Shown here piece by piece: positions 56,188-64,000 of a DNA stretch of 64,000 bases. Numbering within the stretch: position 1 is the stretch's first letter; each line of letters opens with the position of its first letter. A model generated the notes under the pieces. It was not told the DNA's origin, made no database searches, and worked only from the letters and a program-made list of their open reading frames with translations. The position numbers and the translations under genes are program-made. Source of the stretch: Frigoribacterium sp. ACAM 257 (GTDB lineage: Bacteria > Actinomycetota > Actinomycetes > Actinomycetales > Microbacteriaceae); the NCBI RefSeq assembly GCF_007954365.1, contig NZ_VOLO01000001.1, positions 434,001 to 498,000 of the forward strand, given 5' to 3'.

Positions 56188-56221
56188 TCTGCAGGGCGAG
56201 GCTGGGCGTCGGCCGAGCGGC

Positions 56222-56692
56222 TCAGTCCAGGCCGAGCTTCTTCCGCAGCGACGCCACGTGGCCGGTCGCCTTCACGTTGTACAACGGCAGCTGAACGACG
56301 CCCTGCTCGTCGAGCACGAACGTCGACCGGATCGTGCCGGTGACGACGCGGCCGTAGTTGTTCTTCTCGCCCCAGGCGCCGTACTCCTGGTGCGCCGTCA
56401 GCTCCGGGTCGGACAGCAGGGGGAAGTTCAGTCCCTGCTCGTCCTTGAAGCGGCGGAGCGCCTCCGGGGCGTCCTTCGACACGCCCAGCACCTGGTACCC
56501 GGAACCCGCCAACGAGTTGATGTTGTCCCTGAAGTCGCAGGCCTGCGTCGTGCAGCCCGGCGTCGACGCCGCCGGGTAGAAGTACACGATCACCTTGCGG
56601 CCGGCGAAGTCCGACAACGAGACAGGGGCGCCCGACTCGTCGTCGAGGGTGAACGGGGGCGCCGTGGCGCCCTTCTCGAGCTTCGTGGACAT
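56222..56692 (-). CDS. bcp: Thiol peroxidase, Bcp/PrxQ type
   Basis: A 156-aa peroxiredoxin reducing hydrogen peroxide and organic peroxides with thioredoxin. Peroxidatic Cys47 in STPGCTTQACDFRD and resolving Cys52 five residues on define the atypical 2-Cys PrxQ group; Arg in the FVLD region is also retained. ATG with GGAG ribosome site. Stands alone beside the tRNA gene. Confidence 0.95.
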   Translation of the reverse strand: MSTKLEKGATAPPFTLDDESGAPVSLSDFAGRKVIVYFYPAASTPGCTTQACDFRDNINSLAGSGYQVLGVSKDAPEALRRFKDEQGLNFPLLSDPELTAHQEYGAWGEKNNYGRVVTGTIRSTFVLDEQGVVQLPLYNVKATGHVASLRKKLGLD

Positions 56693-56789
56693 GGTGCTCC
56701 GATCTCGCGGCGCACAGGGGCACCGGTGGTTCTCAGGGGGTCGAATCTCATGCTAGAGTCATTCCTCGTTGCGCCACGCCGCGCAGCAC

Positions 56790-56865
<76 letters not shown>

Positions 56866-57004
56866 CAAAATTGGCTTCCCCGTGTTCGAAGCTCCGCTTC
56901 TTCGCGGGGGATTTTGTTCCACGCCTTTCGTCGCCTGCGGCGACGTGCGGCTCGGGTCGTGCGGGGCAGGCACCTCTGCCCGCCAGGTGCTCGTGGCGCG
57001 GGGC

Positions 57005-57189
57005 GCGGACGACGCTTCGCTCGTCCCCTTCGGCGACAGGTGCGGACGACGCTTCGCTCGTCCCCTTCGGCGACGGGAGCGGACGACGCTTCGCTTGTCC
57101 CCTTCGGCGACAGGTGCGGACGACGCTTCGCTCGTCCCCTTCGGCGACAGGAGGGGGCGACGCTTCGCTCGTCTCCTTCGGCGACAGGA
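57005..57189. repeat. Five tandem copies of a 37-bp unit
   Basis: Units start at 57005, 57042, 57079, 57116 and 57153. Each contains GACGACGCTTCGCTCGTC (GACGA/TCGTC arms, small hairpin) then CCTTCGGCGACAGG. Copies 1-4 differ by at most a few bases, copy 5 more. Head-to-tail with no spacers, so not CRISPR. Confidence 0.9.
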
Positions 57190-57211
57190 GGGGGCGGGGC
57201 GGGGCGGGGCC

Positions 57212-57217
57212 TAGGGT
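57212..57217 (+). promoter_or_regulatory. -10 box TAGGGT of a leaderless phosphatase gene
   Basis: TAGGGT ends exactly 6 nt before ATG 57224, just beyond the repeat array. Confidence 0.5.
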
Positions 57218-57223
57218 GGCGGG

Positions 57224-57916
57224 ATGGCGACTGTTGTGGTGGTGCGGCACGGGCGGACTACGGCGAACGCGAGCGGGGTGCTGGCGGGGCGGACGGCGGG
57301 GGTGCTGCTCGACGAGGTCGGGCGGCAGCAGGCCGCGGCGGCGGGGGCGAGGCTGGCCGTGGTGCCGTTCGCCCGGGTGGTGACCTCGCCGCTCGAGCGG
57401 TGCCGGGAGACGACCGAGGCGATCGTCGCGCAGCAGTCGGCCGACGCCTCCTTCGAGGTGCTGGTCGACGACGCGATCACCGAGTGCGACTACGGGGACT
57501 GGCAGGGCCGTCCCCTCTCCGAGCTCGCCGGCGAGGACCTCTGGCAGGTCGTCCAGCGGCAGCCGTCCGCCGTGACGTTCCCGGGCGGCGAGACGATGTC
57601 GGGCATGCAGCACCGGGCCGTCAGCGCGATCCGCGCCCACGACGCCGCGGTCGAGCGAGAGCACGGGCCGGGAGCCGTCTGGCTCGCGGTCAGCCACGGA
57701 GACGTCGTCAAGTCCGTCCTGGCCGACGCCCTGGGCATGCACCTCGACCTGTTCCAGCGCATCTCGGTCGGCCCGGCGTCCGTGTCCATCGTGCGGTACG
57801 GCACGCACCGCACCGACGTCCTCGCCACCAACACCGACGGGGGCGACCTCGGCTGGCTGCGCGGCGCGGCGCCCAGCACGGACGCCGCCGTCGGGGGAGG
57901 CGCCAGCACCGTCTGA
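57224..57916 (+). CDS. Histidine phosphatase (phosphoglycerate mutase-like)
   Basis: A 230-aa member of the branch-2 histidine phosphatases. VVVRHGRTTAN with Arg8-His9-Gly10 gives the phosphorylated His; Glu in ITECDYGDWQG and His about 158 in AVSHGDVVKS complete the site. Rv2135-like by its neighbours: DUF3090 and SCO1664-like proteins follow, as in many actinobacteria. Substrate unknown. Gly-rich C-terminal tail. Confidence 0.88.
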   Translation: MATVVVVRHGRTTANASGVLAGRTAGVLLDEVGRQQAAAAGARLAVVPFARVVTSPLERCRETTEAIVAQQSADASFEVLVDDAITECDYGDWQGRPLSELAGEDLWQVVQRQPSAVTFPGGETMSGMQHRAVSAIRAHDAAVEREHGPGAVWLAVSHGDVVKSVLADALGMHLDLFQRISVGPASVSIVRYGTHRTDVLATNTDGGDLGWLRGAAPSTDAAVGGGASTV

Positions 57917-57949
57917 GTGCCCGCCCCGGACACCTGCGCCCGGCGCTCG

Positions 57950-57955
57950 TAGGAT
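57950..57955 (+). promoter_or_regulatory. -10 box TAGGAT of leaderless DUF3090 gene
   Basis: TAGGAT ends 6 nt before ATG 57962; no ribosome site is seen. Confidence 0.55.
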
Positions 57956-57961
57956 GACGCC

Positions 57962-58531
57962 ATGCCCACCATCGTCCACGGGTTCGACTGGCCCGACCGC
58001 GTCGTCGTCGGCACCGTCGGGCGCCCCGGAGCCCGCACCTTCTACCTGCAGGCCCGTGACGGCCGCCGCGTCGTCAGCGTCGCCCTCGAGAAGGAGCAGT
58101 CCGCCGTCCTCGCCCGCAAGATCGACGAGATCCTCGACGAGGTGCGCAGCGTCGAGGGCAACCCCGCCAGCGTCCCCGAGACCACGCCCGACGAGCTCGT
58201 CGACCACGCGCCCCTCGACCAGCCGGTCGAGGCCGAGTTCCGGGTCGGCGCGCTCAGCCTCGGCTGGGACCCGTCGACGGCCCAGGTCGTCGTGGAGGCG
58301 TACCCCCTCGTCGACCCGGGCGACGACGACCTCGACGTCGACCTCGATCTCGACTCCGACGAGGCCGAGCCGGTCGAGATGATGACCCTGAGGCTCCCGG
58401 TCGGCACCGCGAGGGCCTTCGCGGCCCGCACCCTCGAGGTCGTGGGCGCCGGCCGTGCCCTGTGCCCGCTCTGCGGAGCGCCCATGGACCCCGAGGGCCA
58501 CGTCTGCGCCGGTCCCGGCGACTCCTGGTGA
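57962..58531 (+). CDS. DUF3090-family protein
   Basis: A 189-aa conserved actinobacterial protein of unknown function. The N-terminal half reads RVVVGTVGRPGARTFYLQARDG and VALEKEQ as in the family; an acidic Asp/Glu loop lies near residue 120-140, and Cys168, Cys171 and Cys182 with a nearby His (CPLC...GHVC) form a zinc-ribbon-like end. Overlaps the next gene by GTGA, so they probably act together. Confidence 0.9.
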   Translation: MPTIVHGFDWPDRVVVGTVGRPGARTFYLQARDGRRVVSVALEKEQSAVLARKIDEILDEVRSVEGNPASVPETTPDELVDHAPLDQPVEAEFRVGALSLGWDPSTAQVVVEAYPLVDPGDDDLDVDLDLDSDEAEPVEMMTLRLPVGTARAFAARTLEVVGAGRALCPLCGAPMDPEGHVCAGPGDSW

Positions 58532-59298
58532 CGACCGGGCCCGACCTGCTGGCGGGGGAGCTGACGCTCACGGGCCGGGTGACCACCGCCTCCAACGCGA
58601 CGTTCGTCGGCGAGGTCGACGGGGTCGTCGTGGTCTACAAGCCGATCGCGGGCGAGCGCCCGCTCTGGGACTTCCCCGACGGCGACCTCGCCTCGCGGGA
58701 GGTCGCGTCCTGGCACGTGTCCGAGGCGCTGGGCTGGGACGTCGTGCCCCGCACCTGGCTCCGGGACGGCCCTCTCGGCCCCGGCATGGTGCAGCTCTGG
58801 TGCGACGTCGACCCCGACCAGGACGCCGTCGACCTGCTGCCCTCCGCCGACGTGCCGGAGGAGGGCTGGCGCACTGTGCTCGAGGGCCTCGACGAGGACG
58901 ACGAGCCGGTCGCGCTCGTGCACGAGGACTCGTCCGCGCTCCGCCGGATGGCGGTCTTCGACGTGCTCGTGAACAACGCCGACCGCAAGGGCGCCCACGT
59001 CCTGGCGATGCCGGGCGGTCACCGTCACGGAGTGGACCACGGGCTGACCCTGCACGTCGAGCACAAGCTCCGAACGGTGCTCTGGGGCTGGGCGGGAGAG
59101 CCCCTCACGCACGACGAGCTCGACGGGGTCGCCCGGGTCGAGCAGCAGCTCGGCGGCGAGCTGGGGGCCGTCCTCGGCGGGCTGGTCACCGAGGCCGAGG
59201 TCGCCGCGCTCGGCGCCCGGTGCGAGCGCCTGCGGGCGACGGGCACCTTCCCCGAGCCCGAGGGCCAGGCGCCCGCCGTCCCGTGGCCGCTGTTCTGA
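58528..59298 (+). CDS. SCO1664-family (PI3/4-kinase-like fold) protein
   Basis: A 256-aa protein. VVVYKPIAGERPLWDFPDG holds the ATP-contacting Lys, and FDVLVNNADRKGAHVL plus GVDHGLTLHVEHKLRTVLWGW are the catalytic-loop and metal-site analogues of PI-kinase-like folds. Start at GTG 58528 overlapping the DUF3090 stop. Partner genes suggest a link to the mycothiol region of other actinobacteria, where mshC follows; mshC is not here. Confidence 0.85.
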   Translation: MTTGPDLLAGELTLTGRVTTASNATFVGEVDGVVVVYKPIAGERPLWDFPDGDLASREVASWHVSEALGWDVVPRTWLRDGPLGPGMVQLWCDVDPDQDAVDLLPSADVPEEGWRTVLEGLDEDDEPVALVHEDSSALRRMAVFDVLVNNADRKGAHVLAMPGGHRHGVDHGLTLHVEHKLRTVLWGWAGEPLTHDELDGVARVEQQLGGELGAVLGGLVTEAEVAALGARCERLRATGTFPEPEGQAPAVPWPLF

Positions 59299-59338
59299 CC
59301 GCTCGCTGGGGGCACGTGATCGTCGGCCGGTCCGTCGG

Positions 59339-60886
59339 CTAGTCCTGTCCGCGCTCGTCCCGGGGAAGCTGCGACGAGGCGTCGCGCCCGGTGACCGGGT
59401 AGGGGCCGGTCATGCCCTCGCGCAGCCGCGCGGCGGCCAGGATGCGGTCGCGCTGGAGGTGCCAGCCGAGCATCAGCAGCGGGATGATGACGACGAGCGA
59501 CATGACGGTGCACGAGCCGATCGGCCAGTCGATCGCCATCAGCACGACCACCGCGAGCAGGAACGCCAGCGTCAGGTAGCTCGTCACGGGCGCTCCGGGC
59601 AGACGGAACGACGGCTCCTCCGCCTTGCCCTCCTTGGCCCACTGCCGCAGTCGCATCTGGCAGAGGATGATCGTCCCCCACGCGGTCAGGATCCCGAGCG
59701 AGGCGATGTTCAGCACGATCTCGAACGCGGTGTTCGCGCCGACGACGGCGTTCAGCACGACGCCGAGCAGGGTGATGCTCGCCGTGAGGAGGATGCCGCC
59801 GAAGGGCACGCCGCCCTTCGACATCTTCGTCGTGAACTTCGGCGCCGAGCCGTTCATGCCCATGGAGTGCAGCACGCGGCCGGTGGAGTACAGCCCGGCG
59901 TTGAGGCTCGAGAGCGCGGCGGTGACCACGACGAAGTTCATGATCGAGCCGGCGATCTCGCCCACCTCGGGGCTCCCGATGCTCCCGAAGAACGTCACGA
60001 AGGGGCTCTGCCCGGCCTCGTACGACGTGTAGGGCAGCAGCAGCGACAGCAGCACGAGACTGCCGACGTAGAAGACCGCGATGCGGATGATGACGGTGTT
60101 GATGGCCCTGGGCACGACCTTCTCGGGGTGCTGCGTCTCGCCCGACGCGGTGCCGACGAGCTCGATCGCGGCGTACGCGAACACCACGCCCTGGATGACG
60201 ATGACCGCGGGCAGGAGGCCGTTCGGCAGGATCCCGCTCGCCGCGATGACCGACCAGCCCGTGTCGATCGACTCGCCGCCGCTCGTCACGGGGAACGAGG
60301 CGGCGAGCCAGACGACCCCCACGACGAGGAACACCACGAGGGCCGCGACCTTGATGATCGCGAACCAGAACTCCATCTCGCCGAACACCTTGACCGCGAG
60401 CAGGTTCACGGACAGCACGACCGCGAGCGCCACGAGGGCCAGCAGCCAGTCGGGGGCAGACGTGAAGGCGCTCCAGTAGTGCAGGTAGAGGGCGACGGCG
60501 GTCACGTCGACGATCGCGGTCATGGCCCAGTTGAGGAAGTACATCCAGCCGGCGGCGTAGGCGGCCTTCTCGCCGAAGAACTCCCGCGCGTACGAGACGA
60601 ACGACCCTGAGGAGGGGCGGTGCAGCACGAGCTCGCCGAGGGCCCTGAGGATGAAGAACGCGAAGACCCCGCAGATCGCGAAGACGATCGCGAGCGCGGG
60701 GCCCGCCGTCGCGAGGCGCCCGCCGGCGCCGAGGAACAGCCCCGTGCCGATCGCGCCTCCGATGGCGATCATCTGCAGCTGACGGGGCTTCAGCCCTTGG
60801 TGGAACCCCTCCTGCTCGTGCGAGAAATCCTGGGGGACGTGATCGGGGGAGGCGCCGGGGCCACCCTCCTTCGAGGGACTCGTCAT
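59339..60886 (-). CDS. Amino acid permease (APC family)
   Basis: A 515-aa proton-coupled importer with 12 helices. [22 protein letters not shown] (residues about 30-52) is the conserved first helix of AAT-type permeases (asparagine, GABA, aromatic amino acids), and [26 protein letters not shown] follows. ATG 60886 used because it begins just before the conserved start; the upstream in-frame extension to 61081 is unconvincing. Exact substrate not clear. Convergent with the SCO1664-like gene with a 40-bp gap. Confidence 0.9.
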   Translation of the reverse strand: MTSPSKEGGPGASPDHVPQDFSHEQEGFHQGLKPRQLQMIAIGGAIGTGLFLGAGGRLATAGPALAIVFAICGVFAFFILRALGELVLHRPSSGSFVSYAREFFGEKAAYAAGWMYFLNWAMTAIVDVTAVALYLHYWSAFTSAPDWLLALVALAVVLSVNLLAVKVFGEMEFWFAIIKVAALVVFLVVGVVWLAASFPVTSGGESIDTGWSVIAASGILPNGLLPAVIVIQGVVFAYAAIELVGTASGETQHPEKVVPRAINTVIIRIAVFYVGSLVLLSLLLPYTSYEAGQSPFVTFFGSIGSPEVGEIAGSIMNFVVVTAALSSLNAGLYSTGRVLHSMGMNGSAPKFTTKMSKGGVPFGGILLTASITLLGVVLNAVVGANTAFEIVLNIASLGILTAWGTIILCQMRLRQWAKEGKAEEPSFRLPGAPVTSYLTLAFLLAVVVLMAIDWPIGSCTVMSLVVIIPLLMLGWHLQRDRILAAARLREGMTGPYPVTGRDASSQLPRDERGQD

Positions 60887-61384
60887 GGCACGACCGTAGA
60901 CCCCTCGGTGCACGATCTGCACCCTCCCTGGCCGGTGGGCGCGAGACGAGGAGGCGGCGTGCCCGGCCTGCAGGCTCTGTAACGATGGGGTCTCGATCAC
61001 GATCCCCGCAGGCACGGGCGACACGCCGTCACGGGGGACGCGCGCGGTCCCCAGGGAGGGGGTCGGCGACTTGGTCGTCACGTGTCGTCCGCGCTACCGT
61101 CGTGTCGACCCGGTCCGCCGGGTCCGACATCATCAGGACGCGTCGCCGTCGGCCCCAGGATCACCGGGCCGCGGCGACGTACGGTCCGGTGGCGCCGGCG
61201 CCGGTCCCGTGACCGGCCCAGCGGGGTACGGGTTCGCGAGGCAGACCAGGCACGACGCCGGTCACGCGCCGCTTGAGCCGGTCCGTCCCGCACGTGCCGT
61301 CGACCCGTCCGCCCGACCTGGACGCCGCCGACGGCTCCGGCCCGAGCGGCCGGACGCCCCTGTCGGCGTGCGCATGGAGAGCCC
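60887..61384. promoter_or_regulatory. Long divergent intergenic region before the osmoprotectant operon
   Basis: 498 bp with no credible gene. It holds two hairpins: GGGGAC/GTCCCC (61034-61039, 61047-61052) and GACCCGG/CCGGGTC (61107-61113, 61118-61124). TTGGTC (61071-61076) with TACCGT (61095-61100) 18 nt on is a possible promoter for the ABC operon, which would leave a leader near 280 nt long, room for an osmotic or RNA-based control. GGAGAG precedes the GTG at 61385. Confidence 0.4.
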
Positions 61385-62689
61385 GTGACCACCACCCCCG
61401 CCGTGCGCGCCCGGAACCTGTACAAGGTGTTCGGCCGCCGACCCAAGGACGCCGTGACCCGCCTGGAGGCGGGCGCCACCCGAGCCGAGGCCGCGTCCCT
61501 CGGCACGGCCGCCGTCATCGACGCCTCCTTCGACGTGCAGCCCGGCGAGATCTTCGTCGTGATGGGGCTGTCCGGCTCCGGCAAGTCGACGCTCATCCGG
61601 ATGCTCAACGGCCTGCTCGAGCCCACCTCCGGCTCGGTCGAGGTCTCGGGGTCCGCCATCTCCGACGTGCCCGCCGCGCGCCTCCGCGAGGTGCGACGGC
61701 AGAACGTGTCGATGGTGTTCCAGCACTTCGCGTTGCTGCCGCACCGCACCGTCCTCGACAACGTCGCCTACGGCCTCGAGGTCCAGGGCGTGCCGAAGGC
61801 CGACCGCCTGGCCAAGGCGCGCGAGATGACCGCCGTCGTCGGCCTCGGCGGCTGGGAGGACAAGCTCCCCGCCGAGCTGTCGGGCGGCATGCAGCAGCGC
61901 GTCGGCCTGGCTCGCGCGCTCGCCGCCGAGACCGACATCCTGCTGATGGACGAGGCGTTCAGCGCCCTCGACCCCCTGATCCGGCGCGAGATGCAGGAGC
62001 AGCTGCTCGAGCTGCAGGCGACCCTCGGCAAGACGATCGTCTTCATCACCCACGACCTCAACGAGGCGATGTTCCTCGGTGACCGGATCGCCGTCATGCG
62101 CGACGGCCGCATCGTGCAGATCGGCACGCCGGAGGACATCCTCACCGACCCGGCGAACGACTACGTCGCCCAGTTCGTGCAGGACGTCGACCGTGCGCGG
62201 GTGCTCACCGCGTCGAGCGTGATGGAGCCAGCCCGCGCCGTCGTCCAGCTGACCGCCGGCCCGCGGGGCGCGCTCCGCACGCTGCGTGACCTGCAGACCG
62301 CGGCGCTGTTCGTGCTCGGCCGCGACCGCACGCTGCTCGGCTGGGTGCGCGACGGCCACGTGATGCGCCAGGTCAAGGCCGCCGACACCGACCTCGCCTC
62401 GATCGTCAACGCCGAGTTCGCGAAGGTCGGCCCCGACGCCGCCCTCGTCGACCTCTTCGAGCTGGCCGTCGAGAGCCCCCTGCCCATCGCCGTCGTCGAC
62501 GACCGCGACCGCTTGATCGGCGTCATCCCGCGCGTCACGCTGCTCGCCGCGCTCGGCGGGGTCGACACCTCGACGTCGCCGATCCCCGTGCTCGAGCCCG
62601 TGACCCGCTACTCCGAGAGCGAGCTCGACGAGACGCTCGCCGCGCCTGCCGGCGTCCCCGCCGCGACCACCGAGGGAGCCCTCCGATGA
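61385..62689 (+). CDS. Glycine betaine/proline-type ABC transporter ATPase
   Basis: A 434-aa ATPase of the ProV/OpuAA group. Walker A GLSGSGKST at residues 61-69, LSGGMQQRVGLARAL near 164, Walker B ILLMDEAFSALDPL, and a C-terminal region from about 290 resembling tandem CBS domains that sense ionic strength. The N-terminal LYKVFGRRP is typical. GTG start with GGAG. Overlaps the permease gene by four bases (ATGA). Confidence 0.93.
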   Translation: MTTTPAVRARNLYKVFGRRPKDAVTRLEAGATRAEAASLGTAAVIDASFDVQPGEIFVVMGLSGSGKSTLIRMLNGLLEPTSGSVEVSGSAISDVPAARLREVRRQNVSMVFQHFALLPHRTVLDNVAYGLEVQGVPKADRLAKAREMTAVVGLGGWEDKLPAELSGGMQQRVGLARALAAETDILLMDEAFSALDPLIRREMQEQLLELQATLGKTIVFITHDLNEAMFLGDRIAVMRDGRIVQIGTPEDILTDPANDYVAQFVQDVDRARVLTASSVMEPARAVVQLTAGPRGALRTLRDLQTAALFVLGRDRTLLGWVRDGHVMRQVKAADTDLASIVNAEFAKVGPDAALVDLFELAVESPLPIAVVDDRDRLIGVIPRVTLLAALGGVDTSTSPIPVLEPVTRYSESELDETLAAPAGVPAATTEGALR

Positions 62690-63639
62690 ACGAGTACCTC
62701 CGCATCCCCTTCGGCGACGCCGTCGCCGTCGTCGTCGACTGGGTCACGACCCACCTCGGCGGCTTCTTCTCCGTGATCCGCGCGATCGTGACCTTCTTCT
62801 ACGAGTGGGTCGAGTACTTCCTGAGCGCACCTCCCTTCTGGGCGGTCGTCGTCGTGATCGCGGTCCTGGCCTTCGTCGCGAAGGGCTGGAAGTTCGGCCT
62901 CGGCACGGCGGCCGGACTGCTCTTCATCGGCACCCTCGGCCAGTGGGAGAACGCCATGTCGACCCTCGCCCTGGTGCTCGTCGCCGGCGCGGTGGCCATC
63001 GTGCTGAGCATCCCGCTCGGGGTCCTCGCCGCGAAGTCGTCGCTGGCCTCGCAGATCATCCGGCCCGTGCTCGACTTCATGCAGACGACCCCCGCGTTCG
63101 TCTACCTGATCCCCGCCCTGCTGCTGTTCCGCATCGGCGTCGTCCCCGGCATCGTCGCGACGGTCGTCTTCGCGATGGCCCCCGGGGTCCGCCTGACCGA
63201 GCTCGGCATCCGGGGCGTCGACAAGGAGGTGGTCGAGGCGGGCCACGCGTTCGGCTCGTCCCCGTGGCGCATCCTCCGCCAGATCCAGCTGCCGCTCGCG
63301 AAGCCGAGCATCATGGCCGGCGTCAACCAGGTCATCATGCTCTCGCTCTCAATGGTCGTCATCGCCGGCATGGTCGGCGCGGGCGGGCTCGGCGGCGACA
63401 TCGTCGCGAGCCTCAACCGGATCGACATCGCGCTCGGAGCGGAGGCCGGCATCTCGGTCGTCGTGCTCGCGATCATCCTCGACCGGATGACGGCGGCCCT
63501 GGGCGCCGACCGCCGGGCGCGTCGACGCCCGCTCCGCAGCGGCGCCGGCCGGGACGACGCTCCCGCGCCGACGCCGAGCACGCAGGAGGCGCGCACCGCC
63601 GACAGCGAGCAGCCCGTCCCCGTCGGGGCCGCCGCGTGA
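62686..63639 (+). CDS. Glycine betaine/proline-type ABC transporter permease
   Basis: A 317-aa ProW/OpuAB-like permease with about seven helices. FMQTTPAFVYLIPALLLF and the EAA-type loop VEAGHAFGSSPWRILRQIQLPLAKPSIMAGVNQ are diagnostic. Polar C-terminal tail of about 40 residues. Between the ATPase gene and the binding protein. Confidence 0.93.
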   Translation: MNEYLRIPFGDAVAVVVDWVTTHLGGFFSVIRAIVTFFYEWVEYFLSAPPFWAVVVVIAVLAFVAKGWKFGLGTAAGLLFIGTLGQWENAMSTLALVLVAGAVAIVLSIPLGVLAAKSSLASQIIRPVLDFMQTTPAFVYLIPALLLFRIGVVPGIVATVVFAMAPGVRLTELGIRGVDKEVVEAGHAFGSSPWRILRQIQLPLAKPSIMAGVNQVIMLSLSMVVIAGMVGAGGLGGDIVASLNRIDIALGAEAGISVVVLAIILDRMTAALGADRRARRRPLRSGAGRDDAPAPTPSTQEARTADSEQPVPVGAAA

Positions 63640-63701
63640 GCCCGCGAGCAAGCACCAGCACCAGCACCTCGAACACACCGATCGTCCCCGGAAGGACACC
63701 C

Positions 63702-64000
63702 ATGAAGAAGCGCACCATCGCCGCCTCCCTCGCCCTCGGCACCACTGCCGTCCTCGGCCTCGCCGCCTGCTCGCCTCCCGGCAGCTCGTCGTCGGCCGAG
63801 ACCCTCGACAACGGCGACAAGAGCGTCGTCGAGCTCGCCGTCTTCAACGGCTGGGACGAGGGCATCGCCGCCTCGTGGCTCTGGAAGTCGGTCCTCGAGG
63901 ACGAGGGCTACATCGTCAACCTGCAGATGGCCGACGTCGCCCCCGTCTACTCGGGCCTCACGACCGACGACTACGACGTCGTGCTCGACACCTGGCTGCC
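63702..64000 (+). CDS. Glycine betaine-type substrate-binding lipoprotein, C-terminus outside window
   Basis: The first 99 codons are present. Signal peptide with lipobox LAAC, Cys23 the lipidation site, then VELAVFNGWDEGIAASWLWKSVLEDEGY, the opening of the OpuAC/ProX fold with an aromatic-rich ligand site. GGAAGGA ribosome site before ATG 63702. Third gene of the operon. Confidence 0.9.
   Translation, partial: MKKRTIAASLALGTTAVLGLAACSPPGSSSSAETLDNGDKSVVELAVFNGWDEGIAASWLWKSVLEDEGYIVNLQMADVAPVYSGLTTDDYDVVLDTWL

Larger units (their letters stand above)
56866..57223. other. Non-coding stretch after tRNA-Lys, mostly repeats
   Basis: About 360 bp without a credible gene. It starts with a short AT-richer segment after the tRNA, then GC-rich sequence with degenerate relatives of the repeat, the five 37-bp units, and a GGGGC-rich run leading to the next promoter. 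The open frames through it are repeat artefacts in all three phases. Confidence 0.7.

Noticed and set aside
57005-57189. CRISPR array
   Set aside because: Units are head-to-tail without unique spacers and no cas gene is near.
60887-61384. Small genes in the gap before the ABC operon
   Set aside because: Open frames here are Arg/Pro-rich, lack ribosome sites and show no known motif.

Overview
The window comes from a high-GC Gram-positive bacterium of the Actinomycetota. Evidence for this is the strong GC bias at third codon positions, many GTG starts (one TTG), two WhiB proteins, MtrA-MtrB-LpqB, a PdtaS-type kinase and many genes whose promoter -10 box lies only 6-7 nt before the start codon. 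Gene order and content (SecA without a SEC-C tail, long HPF, no mycolate genes) fit a Microbacteriaceae-like species best; the genus is an inference I cannot test here.

Region 1 (1 to about 25 kb) is a surface polysaccharide locus. It holds GDP-mannose dehydratase (cut by the window edge), a translationally coupled pair of surface proteins (a tail-anchored beta-sandwich protein and a 722-aa secreted protein with a lysozyme-like region and three jelly-roll repeats), two tandem GT4 glycosyltransferases preceded by an 82-aa mini-protein, and a minus-strand operon of GT2 enzymes, an epimerase and two large GT-C-like membrane proteins. A Wzm/Wzt ABC exporter with a Wzx-like flippase, two O-antigen ligase/polymerase-like proteins, a polyprenyl-phosphomannose synthase and a third GT-C-like protein follow. 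A glutaryl-CoA dehydrogenase-like gene sits at its right edge.

Region 2 (25-36 kb) supplies sugar precursors and carries conserved actinobacterial genes: manA, galE, whiB2 (WhmD type), a 950-aa membrane glycosyltransferase with its DUF5719 partner, an Rv3259-like protein, DUF3499, phosphomannomutase manB, a csoR-type copper sensor and sahH. ManA, ManB, Gmd and PPM synthase together would feed GDP-mannose and lipid-linked mannose to region 1.

Region 3 (36-44 kb) is a seven-gene membrane block: RDD, SpoIIM-like, DUF58, MoxR ATPase, DUF4350, DUF4129 and a multi-pass protein. It has the same order and relative strands that I recall for Rv3689-Rv3695 of Mycobacterium tuberculosis, but lies between sahH and mtrA. 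Its function is not established, and it is my best candidate for an undescribed system.

Region 4 (44-57 kb) is the conserved core mtrA-mtrB-lpqB-comF-hpf-secA, an Rv3235-like gene, pdtaS, whiB1, a small membrane protein, bcp and tRNA-Lys(CTT). Region 5 (57-64 kb) has a 37-bp tandem repeat, the trio phosphatase/DUF3090/SCO1664-like, an amino-acid permease and the start of a glycine betaine-type ABC transporter operon that runs off the right edge. I see no rRNA, CRISPR array, insertion sequence, prophage or integrase.
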